7,145 bases of DNA. Source: Planctomycetaceae bacterium UBA969 (GTDB taxonomy: Bacteria > Planctomycetota > Planctomycetia > Gemmatales > Gemmataceae). Positions 1 to 7,131 of this stretch are shown here, one piece after another (positions within the stretch are counted from its first letter, which is position 1; every line of letters starts with the position of its first letter). The stretch covers positions 1 through 7,145 of the forward strand of contig DBCB01000290.1 in assembly GCA_002303765.1 (NCBI GenBank). The letters run 5' to 3'. The notes below the pieces were generated by a model that saw only the letters and a list, made by a program, of their open reading frames with translations, ran no database searches and was not told the origin of the DNA. Position numbers and translations under genes: made by a program.

Positions 1-465
1 TTGCTCCCCTTGAATTGGGATAATGCTATCGCTGTCATCGGGGGAAACACTAAAAGAATCACCATCGTCATTTGATGAAGATTCTGGAAAAAGCTCGAGT
101 TCGAATTCGGGTTCTTTTTTAGGAGCTTGATTTTTAGAAGGCCTCACAGGAGCAATTGGCTTGGTGACCGAGGTGGGAACCATTACTCTGAACGTTATTG
201 GCCCGATCAAAAGAATATCGCCTTCACGAAGGATGGTGCTCTTTGAAATTTTAGCACCGTTTACAAAGGTGCCATTCACACTTTGCAAATCCACAATAAA
301 AGCGAGCCTATCTTTAAGGGTTAGTTTGCAATGCTTTCGACTGACATTAGTGGAGGGGATGCGAATCTTGCAATCATCTGCACGACCAACATAGCTTTCA
401 CCATCCTTAACAACAATACGTTGCTTGGGTTTGCCATCCTTCAGGATTTCTAAGAAAAGATGCAT
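1..465 (-). CDS. FHA-domain protein, C-terminus beyond the window edge (partial)
   Basis: An open frame of 155 codons runs from an ATG at 465 to the left edge without a stop, so only the N-terminal part is visible. Residues about 5-95 form a forkhead-associated (FHA) domain, a beta-sandwich that binds phospho-threonine peptides. The core residues are all present: Gly27-Arg28 (YVGRADDCKI), Ser42-Arg43 and His45 (VSRKHC), and Asn64-Gly65 (SVNGTFVNG). It should therefore be able to bind phosphopeptide. Residues 97-118 are a Pro/Lys-rich linker. From about 118 to 150 the chain is rich in Asp, Glu and Ser and probably disordered. No signal peptide or membrane segment is seen, so a cytoplasmic location is inferred. 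An AGGA lies 5 bases before the ATG and supports this start. It follows the large VWA gene on the same strand but is separated from it by a terminator. FHA domains are often fused to other modules, so its full role lies in the unseen C-terminus. Confidence 0.85.
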   Translation of the reverse strand, partial: MHLFLEILKDGKPKQRIVVKDGESYVGRADDCKIRIPSTNVSRKHCKLTLKDRLAFIVDLQSVNGTFVNGAKISKSTILREGDILLIGPITFRVMVPTSVTKPIAPVRPSKNQAPKKEPEFELELFPESSSNDDGDSFSVSPDDSDSIIPIQGEQ

Positions 466-503
466 TACGATCCTAGCCTTTAAACAGAAGATAACAATGA
501 TCA

Positions 504-533
504 ATCATAGCAAACAAAAGTTGAATCAGCCAA
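504..533 (-). promoter_or_regulatory. Candidate sigma-70-type promoter of the FHA gene
   Basis: Read on the minus strand, a -35-like TTGGCT (528-533, 4 of 6 consensus bases) is followed after an 18-base spacer by TATGAT (504-509, 5 of 6). Transcription would start near 497 and leave a leader of about 32 bases before the ATG at 465. The position just downstream of the terminator of the preceding gene fits an independent transcription unit. Planctomycete promoter consensus is poorly known, so this is only a motif match. Confidence 0.4.
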
Positions 534-554
534 GCTTTAATGAATACAGTCATC

Positions 555-595
555 AAAAAAGAGGGAGAGATCCTATCTAGGTTCTCCCCCTCTTT
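555..595 (-). terminator. Intrinsic terminator of the VWA gene
   Basis: On the minus strand, 20 bases after the TAG stop of the large VWA gene, AAAGAGGGGGAGA (right arm, about 583-595) pairs with TCTCCCTCTTT (left arm, about 558-568). The stem has about 11 pairs with one bulged or mismatched base and a loop of about 14 bases. A run of T residues follows directly (plus-strand A run at 555-560). A G/C-rich stem followed by a T tract is the classic rho-independent form. It separates the VWA gene from the FHA gene downstream. Confidence 0.8.
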
Positions 596-614
596 ACACG
601 GGTTAAATTAAAGA

Positions 615-3600
615 CTAATTACCCCCTGGAATCACAGAACTATTCACCACAGTCGCACCAGGTTTGATGTTTGCAGTGCTTTCAAACACAGGGGTTACGG
701 AAACCCTCATCGATCTGCGGTCTGAAGAAAGCACCACCTGAGTGGTCATATCCATGGCATTTTTCATGAAGGATTGAACTCGGGTTTGATAAAGGATCTT
801 ATCGTTCCCATCATTCTTATTAGAAGCAGGTGCTTCCATTTCAACAGGGATTGCACCACTTGCAATCGAAGTCCCTCTTTGAAAACCTGTAACTTCAGGA
901 TCAGCAATATCGCGAAGTTGGGTTCCAATATCCTTCGAAACCATGCGGATTTTTTCAGACCTGCTAGTAGGCCTTAATGAAGGAGGCGAAACATAAGCAA
1001 GTTCGGTCCTACGACCTTCAGCAACCTTAACCACCAATGGAGCATTCTTGGTCAGGTCGATAGAGAAAATATCCTCATGCTGTTGGGCGGTACCTTGGTT
1101 ATGGATAATGCGAACCTGAGCCTTGTCCCCTAGAGTTTTGCCCCAGACTTTCTTGACTCTGATTTCGTAATTACCCTTGAATGCTTCTGCAGCAGTGTAA
1201 GTTTCCAAGCCTGCTTCAGTAAGAGAATCGCCCAAGAATACACCACCACCAACGGTCTGGGTATTGGTTGGGTTACAAATACTTCCAACAGGTTCTTTAA
1301 CTTGAAGGTCGAGATCTGCATCGCCCTGCCAAGCAAGCTTGATGACAAGATCTCTACGGCCTTTTTCCTTAATGCTTGCAGTAGCGGCATTTTGAGCTTG
1401 ATCATTACCGGGCTGCCTAAGCTTTCTAGCTAGTGCTTCGGATTTAATGAGTGCAAGTTCTTGAAGATCTTTATTATCAGCAGGCCAATCCTGCTTCATT
1501 AAGTTGCTTACAGCCCAATCCATTGCCTTGGTATCATCTGCAAGTTCAGCAAATTTAATTGCAGCTTCAAAAGGAGCAGAGGTATTAGGTTCTAAGTGAG
1601 CTGCTTGCTTACAGAAGGCAAGAGCCATGGTGTAGCGTTTCATTTCCGCCATGGTGTTTGCGGCTTTAAGGAAACCGTTACCATCTGCAGGTTCGAGATC
1701 GATTGCAGCAACTTCAGCGCGTTCGATTTCAGCAGGTGAGCCACCACTTTCGCGTAAGGCGATAGCAAGTGCTTCATAAACCCAAGGCTTTACAACAATC
1801 CCCTTACGGATGTTAGCTTTAAGAAAATCTGCTGCATGATCAAAGTAACGATTCATTGCAAGGAAATCTGAAATTGCGATGACCATGGAAGGATTATCGC
1901 CTGCTTTTTCGAGAGCTTCCTTCCAATAGGCCTGGGGGTCAATCTTCAGTTTGGCTGGATCAAGTTTGGGAACCGCAGCCACAACTGGCTTACCATTTTT
2001 GTCGAACTTGTTTTCAACAATGACTTTGCCATCTTTAGGTTTGTCCAAGGCACCCATACCTGCTGCTGCGCCACCAATATTGATAACTGGCGCATAGGCA
2101 TTTGTATGAACTCTGGAGGTACCTTTGATAACCAAAGCATTAGCTGTATCGTAGAAACCGATCTGGTTTTTTTCTGGACCGGCGTTAGGATCTGCAAGAG
2201 GATCAGCAGGAGCCGCCCCAGGAGCAGCAAGCGCCGTAGCCCAATCCTTATCGCCATTACCTACAACACCACGAATGATAGTGATCAAAACATCAGAGGA
2301 GTTGCCACCTTGCTGGCCGAACTGCGAGCCTGCGTTTCCGAACTGGCCCTGTTGGCCGACTGCACCGTTTTGACCGAAGTTTCCTCCGTTGCCAGCCATG
2401 GCCATACCACCACCAATACCAAGGCCTGCGTTACCGCCTAGTAAGCCAGCACCACCAAGACCACCACCAAGACCACCAAGTGCACCTTGGCCACCGCCAC
2501 CGCCGCCAATGGCACCGATACCGCCCGCCATGATGGCATTATTAAAGCCTTGATTTTGAACGGCTTGTTGTTGAAGACCAAAGCTACCTGCTTGGCCATA
2601 AAGGGTTGCCTGTTGCAAGCCAATTTGTTGGTTAAAAGCGCTTGGGGGCGGGTAAACAAGATCAGCAACAGGGTAGATGCGTACCACTTTTTCAGAAATG
2701 GCTGCAGCGCCCGTTGTGATTTCGATACTTTCTCTTCTTATCATAAAAGTAGCAGTTGAACCTGCAGGAACTCTTGCAAGAATCTTTTTCAAAACGGTGG
2801 AAACCGAACCATTCACAGGAGGAAGAGGCTTATCTGCAGATGCAACAATCTGACTGTTAACATCCATCACACCATCTGCAGCAAATGCTTTTTCATTAAT
2901 ATCAAACTCAAGGTTGTAGACTCTGCTAAGTTGTTCCAAGACTTCGGATAGTTTGAAATCGCCATCCTTAAGGCCGGGCCATCGAACTTGCTTCAAAAGA
3001 GTGTTTTTCAGTTCAATGGTTCGGGGCAGCGGAATATCATCGCCAAACGTTGAGGTACCATATCTGGCTTTTCGTTTTTCGGAGAAATCGGCCCAGTCCT
3101 TGTATCCTGCAATGCCCCCATTTCTACGGGTATAATAAGCAGAATCAGGGAAAACAATTTCAGGTTCATCAGGGAATGGAATATGGGACCGCTCAACTTC
3201 GTAAAGGGTTGCAAGCCAGCGATCATCCCGAACTCGCTGAAGATCGCGCATCTCCCTAAGATAAAAACCTCTTTGACCAACCGTGTAAGCTGCAGTTACA
3301 GCTTGGGGAACGGGCAGACCAAGATTAACCATATCTTGACGGATTCCCTGGGCTTGTTTACTAGCTTCGAGCTCGCGTGCCTGGTTCATCAGGTTGTGAT
3401 AAACACGCATTCTTTCAGTGATTCGCTCTTGCTGATTGACTACCATTTTTGTTTGTGCACTTCTAGCATCTGCATTTGCAAGCAATTGAAGTCTTTCATC
3501 TTGGTCGCTCTTAACCCTACGGCCTTCACGCTTAACACCTTGCAAGGCACGTTCAATTCGGCCCACCAAATTGCTCTGCCCTTTAGGGCTTAAATCAGGG

Positions 3601-5225
3601 TTCGTTTGGGTTGTATCCAAAAGACGCTTGAGCATTTCATAAGCACCATCTGGATCTCGGGTGACCAAACGGTTTGCGTTTCGAATGTATTCGTCCACAG
3701 TTTGGGTCGCTTGCTGATCAGCAACTGCCCTTCTAGCTGCTGTTTCCTTTAGAGGATCACCCTCGTTTATGCCACCAACAACGGCTGGAGCAGGTAACAC
3801 TGGCTTTTCAGCAGCATCCTTATCCACAGGCACTTGTGCCAAGGGAACTCTTATTTTTTTGCCCTGTGCTCCAATGCGAACAATTGTTTCGCCCTTGGTA
3901 GGTTGAACTTCTTTACGAATCTGCTCTAGCGTTAATTTACCATCACGCAATTTCTGCACCAACTTCGAGCCATTTTTGGCTTCACCATCTTGAGGATCTA
4001 TTTCAAGCGCTTGATTAAACAGCCTTGAAGCAGCATCAAACTTATCTTCTCGCAATGCCCATTCTGCCTTCTCTTTAAGATCGCTAACTGCCACCTGATT
4101 TTGCTCTGCCGCAAAAGCCAAGGCTCTATCCGCTTGAATTAAAGCAGGCGTTTCCTTCACATTCTTCCACTGCTGCACAACTTGAAGAAGGAAGTAATTT
4201 TCAGGTTCAGATACCGGAATGGCCTCACTAACATTCAATGAAACCTCTTTGCCCAACTGCTTGCCTTCAAGTTTATATTCGAGGGTTTTGCCCGCTTCGA
4301 GTTTTCCTACTACAAGCGTCGGAGAATCCGACCTTAGTGGAGGCAACTTCGATGGGTACACCTCAGACACTTCTTTAGGCAGTTGCAACGCTGCGGAATA
4401 AAGCACTGGCACTTCTATTGCAGCTTGCAAACGCTTGTGCAAATCTTCAACCCAATCGCCTGGCAACATGCGCATGCATATGCCACCGGTTCCCGAAGCT
4501 AATCCATGAAGGTTTGAAGGATCCATTCTCGAGCCTATCGGCACAGGGAAAAACACCACTTCCTTGCTTGTCATTTCCTTGCAAAGCCCAGCACGATCTG
4601 TGCCATCAATCGGCCCTGCGATACTCATACCGTCGCCCATGAAAACCAAAACACGCTGCCTACCAGCTATCGATTCAAATGAACTTATTGCGTCGGAGAT
4701 TCCTTTTTTAAGGTTGGTACCACCCGATGCGTATTCTTTTGCCAACTCCGATACCGAGGCAATCGCATCTTCCTTCTTGCGAAATCCCCTGCTGATTTGT
4801 TTTGAATCGTTACTTATGGTCATGATCGAAAGGCGATCTTCAGCCTGAAGACTTTCAGCAAAAAGCCCTGCAACTTTTCGCGACATTTCCAAAGGTGCAG
4901 AAGCCTGGCTCGCAGAGGTATCCACTAAAAGCAAAATATCACGGGGCATACGGGCATTTGCTTGCAACTTTGGTTGCAATTGCAACGCAAAGTATGTCTC
5001 GTCTTTTTGGGTTTTATAAGTTACCAGGGGGTGGCCTGTAAAACGGCATTCCGAAAACTTCATTTCGAATTGCCTATCTTGATGAATCGGCTGCATCAAG
5101 CCAGTGCTACGAATATCTTGTTCTTTTTTTCCCTTGCCTGCTTCTCCAAGCACTTTGGTCGATGCTATGATCGCACCTAGGCCCAAGATTCCAGCAGCTC
5201 CAATTGCAAATCGATATCGAATCAT
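615..5225 (-). CDS. Large exported VWA / STN-like / DUF2135 multidomain protein
   Basis: This is a 1536-residue protein, probably an envelope scaffold or adhesion/assembly factor; its exact function is unknown. Residues 1-30 carry a basic start, a hydrophobic stretch and a small-residue end, so export by Sec or an N-terminal membrane anchor is likely. Residues about 95-280 are a von Willebrand factor A domain with an intact metal site: D102, S104, S106 (DTSAS), T170 (GGTNL) and D198 (GDG). A beta-rich region follows, then a TPR-like helix pair (about 385-420) and a charged helical, coiled-coil-like region (about 500-650). Residues about 740-835 resemble an STN/secretin N-domain, ending in VRIYPVADLVYPPP. 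A Gln/Gly-rich segment (about 860-972) precedes a short domain containing IGFYDTANALVIKGT. Further TPR-like helices (about 1095-1275) lead to a DUF2135/YfaP-like beta domain (about 1292-1405; LAWQGDADLDLQV, ETYTA, GNYEIRV). The tail (about 1490-1520) has a secretin-like strand pattern (VVLSSDRRSMRVSVTPVF). The ATG at 5225 is preferred to an upstream in-frame GTG at 5249: it starts a clean signal sequence and has AGGGG 6 bases upstream, whereas the GTG has no ribosome site. Confidence 0.9.
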   Translation of the reverse strand: MIRYRFAIGAAGILGLGAIIASTKVLGEAGKGKKEQDIRSTGLMQPIHQDRQFEMKFSECRFTGHPLVTYKTQKDETYFALQLQPKLQANARMPRDILLLVDTSASQASAPLEMSRKVAGLFAESLQAEDRLSIMTISNDSKQISRGFRKKEDAIASVSELAKEYASGGTNLKKGISDAISSFESIAGRQRVLVFMGDGMSIAGPIDGTDRAGLCKEMTSKEVVFFPVPIGSRMDPSNLHGLASGTGGICMRMLPGDWVEDLHKRLQAAIEVPVLYSAALQLPKEVSEVYPSKLPPLRSDSPTLVVGKLEAGKTLEYKLEGKQLGKEVSLNVSEAIPVSEPENYFLLQVVQQWKNVKETPALIQADRALAFAAEQNQVAVSDLKEKAEWALREDKFDAASRLFNQALEIDPQDGEAKNGSKLVQKLRDGKLTLEQIRKEVQPTKGETIVRIGAQGKKIRVPLAQVPVDKDAAEKPVLPAPAVVGGINEGDPLKETAARRAVADQQATQTVDEYIRNANRLVTRDPDGAYEMLKRLLDTTQTNPDLSPKGQSNLVGRIERALQGVKREGRRVKSDQDERLQLLANADARSAQTKMVVNQQERITERMRVYHNLMNQARELEASKQAQGIRQDMVNLGLPVPQAVTAAYTVGQRGFYLREMRDLQRVRDDRWLATLYEVERSHIPFPDEPEIVFPDSAYYTRRNGGIAGYKDWADFSEKRKARYGTSTFGDDIPLPRTIELKNTLLKQVRWPGLKDGDFKLSEVLEQLSRVYNLEFDINEKAFAADGVMDVNSQIVASADKPLPPVNGSVSTVLKKILARVPAGSTATFMIRRESIEITTGAAAISEKVVRIYPVADLVYPPPSAFNQQIGLQQATLYGQAGSFGLQQQAVQNQGFNNAIMAGGIGAIGGGGGGQGALGGLGGGLGGAGLLGGNAGLGIGGGMAMAGNGGNFGQNGAVGQQGQFGNAGSQFGQQGGNSSDVLITIIRGVVGNGDKDWATALAAPGAAPADPLADPNAGPEKNQIGFYDTANALVIKGTSRVHTNAYAPVINIGGAAAGMGALDKPKDGKVIVENKFDKNGKPVVAAVPKLDPAKLKIDPQAYWKEALEKAGDNPSMVIAISDFLAMNRYFDHAADFLKANIRKGIVVKPWVYEALAIALRESGGSPAEIERAEVAAIDLEPADGNGFLKAANTMAEMKRYTMALAFCKQAAHLEPNTSAPFEAAIKFAELADDTKAMDWAVSNLMKQDWPADNKDLQELALIKSEALARKLRQPGNDQAQNAATASIKEKGRRDLVIKLAWQGDADLDLQVKEPVGSICNPTNTQTVGGGVFLGDSLTEAGLETYTAAEAFKGNYEIRVKKVWGKTLGDKAQVRIIHNQGTAQQHEDIFSIDLTKNAPLVVKVAEGRRTELAYVSPPSLRPTSRSEKIRMVSKDIGTQLRDIADPEVTGFQRGTSIASGAIPVEMEAPASNKNDGNDKILYQTRVQSFMKNAMDMTTQVVLSSDRRSMRVSVTPVFESTANIKPGATVVNSSVIPGGN
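2310..2652 (-). repeat. Low-complexity Gln/Gly-rich coding segment
   Basis: This part of the large VWA gene encodes a stretch dominated by Gly, Gln, Ala, Leu and Asn. It begins Gln-rich (NQQIGLQQ, LQQQAVQNQG), passes through a glycine run (IGGGGGGQGALGGLGGG) and ends in repeated FGQ/QQG/GNxG units. The DNA shows matching imprecise repeats of ccacca, ccaccg and accaag on the plus strand. It separates the STN-like part from the IGFYDTANALVIKGT part of the protein. A flexible linker is the simplest reading; an aggregation-prone or self-associating segment is possible. Confidence 0.75.
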
Positions 5226-5272
5226 GATCAGCCCCTGTCTAAAGTACACCGGGCAGGGAATCTGCCAAATGT

Positions 5273-5287
5273 ATCTAACAATTAGAT
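5273..5287. promoter_or_regulatory. Short palindrome, possible operator
   Basis: ATCTAACAATTAGAT is a perfect inverted repeat with 6-base arms around a 3-base centre, about 48 bases upstream of the VWA start codon. It overlaps the -10 region of a weak leftward promoter candidate, a position where a repressor could act. A 6-base-arm palindrome in AT-rich DNA can easily arise by chance, so this is tentative. Confidence 0.2.
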
Positions 5288-5503
5288 TCTAAAATATGAA
5301 TGGCTTGCGCTACAAAATATTATCTTTTTGGTACCGTTGTTTTGCATCTTATTTTCGTTACTTCCGTAAGAAGCGGTCTATTTGCAACCTAAAACGGCAA
5401 CAATTAAGCTTACAAGTCTAACTATACCACGAAAAACCCACTTTGTTACAAGCCTTATTTCTTCAACCGAAAAGGCGAATTGATTTTTTTCCTAGGACAT
5501 GGT

Positions 5504-5508
5504 AGAGG
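5504..5508 (+). promoter_or_regulatory. Ribosome binding site supporting the GTG start of the permease
   Basis: AGAGG is followed by 7 bases and then GTG at 5516, which is standard Shine-Dalgarno geometry. It is the main reason to keep the longer permease start instead of the ATG at 5570. Confidence 0.4.
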
Positions 5509-5515
5509 CTAGTAC

Positions 5516-6352
5516 GTGATCGTTTTTAGGTTCAGAATTTGGCCTGCAGAAAGGATTCTGTCAGACAAAATGTATGCGTATATAAGTTCTATCTGGTCTT
5601 ATCGTTATTTCTGGTTTTCTTTGGTGCAAAATGACTTGCGGCAAAGGTACCGGGGTTCGGTATTGGGCATGGGATGGTCCCTTTTACACCCCATCGCAAT
5701 GACTGTCATCCTATGTGTGGTTTTCGGTAGCATCTTCCAGCAAGACTACCGCTTTTTTGGCCCGTTTTTACTTGCTGGAATGGCTGTCTGGAACTTCCTT
5801 ACCCAAAGCATCACAGCAGGTTGCAACAGTTTTTTCATGGCCGAGGCCTACATTAGGCAGCAGCCTATACCTATGGCCATTTACCCTCTCAGAACCGTTC
5901 TAGGGCTTGGATTTCACTTTCTGATCGGCATGGGCCTTGTGGTTGCACTAAGCCTCTGGTTCTTAGGCTGGCCAGGAATAGCCCCCATATTATCCATTGC
6001 CCCTAGCATGCTGCTTATCTTTTTGTTTGCTTGGTCTCTTTCTTGTATTTTTGGCCTCGCGACGGTTTACTTCCGTGATACCAGGCACCTTTCCGAAGTT
6101 GGGCTTCAGATTCTTTTCTATCTTACGCCAGTGATGTATCCGCCTTCGGTTTTGGAAGGCAGAAGGCTTGGCATACTTCTGAAATTCAATCCTCTTTCTC
6201 CTTTCTTAGAGCTAATTCGCGACCCGTTGATTTACCAGAAGCTTCCAAGCTCTGAAACTTTTGGCGTGGCCTTTGCTCTTACTTTGATTGCCATGGTCGT
6301 GGCTTATTCAGCCCTCAAGGCTTCAGAAAAGCGTATCATCTTTCATCTTTAA
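5516..6352 (+). CDS. ABC-2 type polysaccharide export permease (Wzm/TagG-like)
   Basis: This is the membrane subunit of an ABC exporter for lipid-linked glycans such as O-antigen, capsule or teichoic-acid-like polymers. It has 278 residues from the GTG at 5516, or 260 from the ATG at 5570; family members are about 260-275. About six hydrophobic segments are visible (roughly 56-74, 82-104, 126-150, 155-184, 193-213 and 248-266). Family hallmarks are the amphipathic N-terminus with RYRGSVLG (44-51) before the first helix, YFRDTRHL (185-192), YLTPVMYPPS (202-211) and NPLSPFLELIRDPL (225-238). The GTG has AGAGG 7 bases upstream, which is good spacing. The ATG at codon 19 matches the usual family N-terminus better, but its AAGGA lies 14 bases away. 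The start is therefore unsettled. The ATPase gene follows after 23 bases, so the two are surely co-transcribed. The transported glycan cannot be told from this gene. Confidence 0.9.
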   Translation: MIVFRFRIWPAERILSDKMYAYISSIWSYRYFWFSLVQNDLRQRYRGSVLGMGWSLLHPIAMTVILCVVFGSIFQQDYRFFGPFLLAGMAVWNFLTQSITAGCNSFFMAEAYIRQQPIPMAIYPLRTVLGLGFHFLIGMGLVVALSLWFLGWPGIAPILSIAPSMLLIFLFAWSLSCIFGLATVYFRDTRHLSEVGLQILFYLTPVMYPPSVLEGRRLGILLKFNPLSPFLELIRDPLIYQKLPSSETFGVAFALTLIAMVVAYSALKASEKRIIFHL

Positions 6353-6375
6353 TTTATTTTCTGGGTAAGAAACAC

Positions 6376-7131
6376 ATGGCGAGAATCGAGCTAGACAACC
6401 TGAGCCTTACATTTAAGATGCGTGCTTGCAAATCTATTACCCTCAAGGAATTCCTTTTAGGGAAGATTTTTGCACGCAAGGCACCCCCCGATATTGTCGT
6501 CGATGCTCTTAAAAATGTAAGTTTTGCAGTGGAAAAGGGACATCGTCTTGGCATCATTGGCCATAATGGTGCAGGCAAAAGCACTCTCCTAAAAACTCTT
6601 GCTGGGGTTTATTACCCCTCAAGCGGCAAACGCATCGTTGAAGGCAGAATCTCTTCCCTATTCGAAATCACTCTGGGCTTCGAACCAGAATCCACTGGCT
6701 GGGAAAACATCGCTTTTCGTAGCTATCTTCAAGGCGAAACCCCTAAAACCATCGCTTCGAAAAAAGACGGCATTGCAGAATTCACCGAACTTGGCGACTT
6801 TTTAAACATGCCTGTCCGCTTCTATTCCGCGGGCATGCTCGTCAGGCTTGCCTTTTCTATCGCTACTTCCATCGATCCGGAAATCCTTCTTGTTGATGAA
6901 GTCCTTGCTGCAGGCGATCTCGCTTTCCAAGCAAAGGCTAGGCAACGCATGAAAGACATGATGGCTAAGGCTCATCTTATGGTCATGGTCAGCCATGATT
7001 TAGGTTCTATCGAATCTATTTGCGACAAAGTTATCTGGATGGATCACGGCTCGGTACGCATGTTTGGCCCTTCTGATGTTGTTGTCAGGGCTTATCAGGA
7101 TTCCGTTCAATCTGAAGCGCTTGCTGCTTAA
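6376..7131 (+). CDS. ABC polysaccharide export ATPase (Wzt/TagH-like, short form)
   Basis: This is the cytoplasmic nucleotide-binding subunit that powers the permease encoded just upstream. In its 251 residues all ABC motifs are present: Walker A GHNGAGKST (62-70, with K68), a Q-loop region giving way to the family-typical LFEITLGFEPESTGWENI (about 96-113), a signature of the exporter subfamily YSAGMLVRLAF (150-160) in place of LSGGQ, Walker B ILLVDE with D174 and catalytic E175, the D-loop-like AAGD after it, and the switch histidine H207 (VSHD). The N-terminal extension with a basic segment before ALKNVSF is typical of Wzt and TagH. The chain ends soon after the ATPase fold (IWMDHGSVRMFGP, then about 20 residues). 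It therefore lacks the C-terminal carbohydrate-binding domain of long Wzt proteins. The start ATG has only a weak purine-rich stretch (GGTAAGAAA) upstream, so translation may be coupled to the permease. Later pathway genes probably lie past the right edge. Confidence 0.93.
   Translation: MARIELDNLSLTFKMRACKSITLKEFLLGKIFARKAPPDIVVDALKNVSFAVEKGHRLGIIGHNGAGKSTLLKTLAGVYYPSSGKRIVEGRISSLFEITLGFEPESTGWENIAFRSYLQGETPKTIASKKDGIAEFTELGDFLNMPVRFYSAGMLVRLAFSIATSIDPEILLVDEVLAAGDLAFQAKARQRMKDMMAKAHLMVMVSHDLGSIESICDKVIWMDHGSVRMFGPSDVVVRAYQDSVQSEALAA

Larger units (their letters stand above)
5226..5515. other. Divergent intergenic region between VWA gene and ABC exporter
   Basis: This AT-rich stretch of about 290 bases lies between two divergent genes and must contain both promoters. 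No reading frame in it looks coding. For the leftward gene, TTGTAG (5310-5315) and TAGAAT (5286-5291), 18 bases apart, are a weak promoter candidate. An overlapping 15-base palindrome at 5273-5287 (6-base arms) sits at the start site this would give. Next to the leftward gene, GGCAG (5252-5256) and CTGCC (5262-5266) could form a small hairpin in the leader. For the rightward genes I see no convincing -35/-10 pair. A T run (5484-5490) near the exporter has no stem before it and is not a terminator. No tRNA, riboswitch or mobile-element end was recognised. Confidence 0.5.

Noticed and set aside
161..394. 77-codon open frame on the plus strand at the left end
   Set aside because: It is antisense to the FHA domain, whose conserved residues prove that the minus strand is the coding one.
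1130..1405. 91-codon open frame on the minus strand inside the VWA gene
   Set aside because: It is an out-of-frame shadow of the large gene, on the same strand, with no ribosome site and a protein sequence resembling nothing coherent.
2106..2441. 111-codon open frame on the plus strand
   Set aside because: It is antisense to the Gly-rich region of the VWA gene. Its biased residues follow from the repetitive DNA, not from coding selection.
2400..2560. Repetitive cca/acc triplets as a CRISPR-like or tandem-repeat array
   Set aside because: The units are imprecise, in frame with the VWA protein and explained by its Gly-rich codons. There are no spacers of constant length.
3183..3593. 136-codon open frame on the plus strand, the longest antisense frame
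   Set aside because: It lies wholly opposite the well-supported VWA coding region, has no ribosome site or recognisable domain, and is rich in Ser, Leu and Cys as antisense frames often are.
5484..5490. T run upstream of the permease as a terminator
   Set aside because: No G/C-rich inverted repeat precedes it, and no rightward gene ends upstream.
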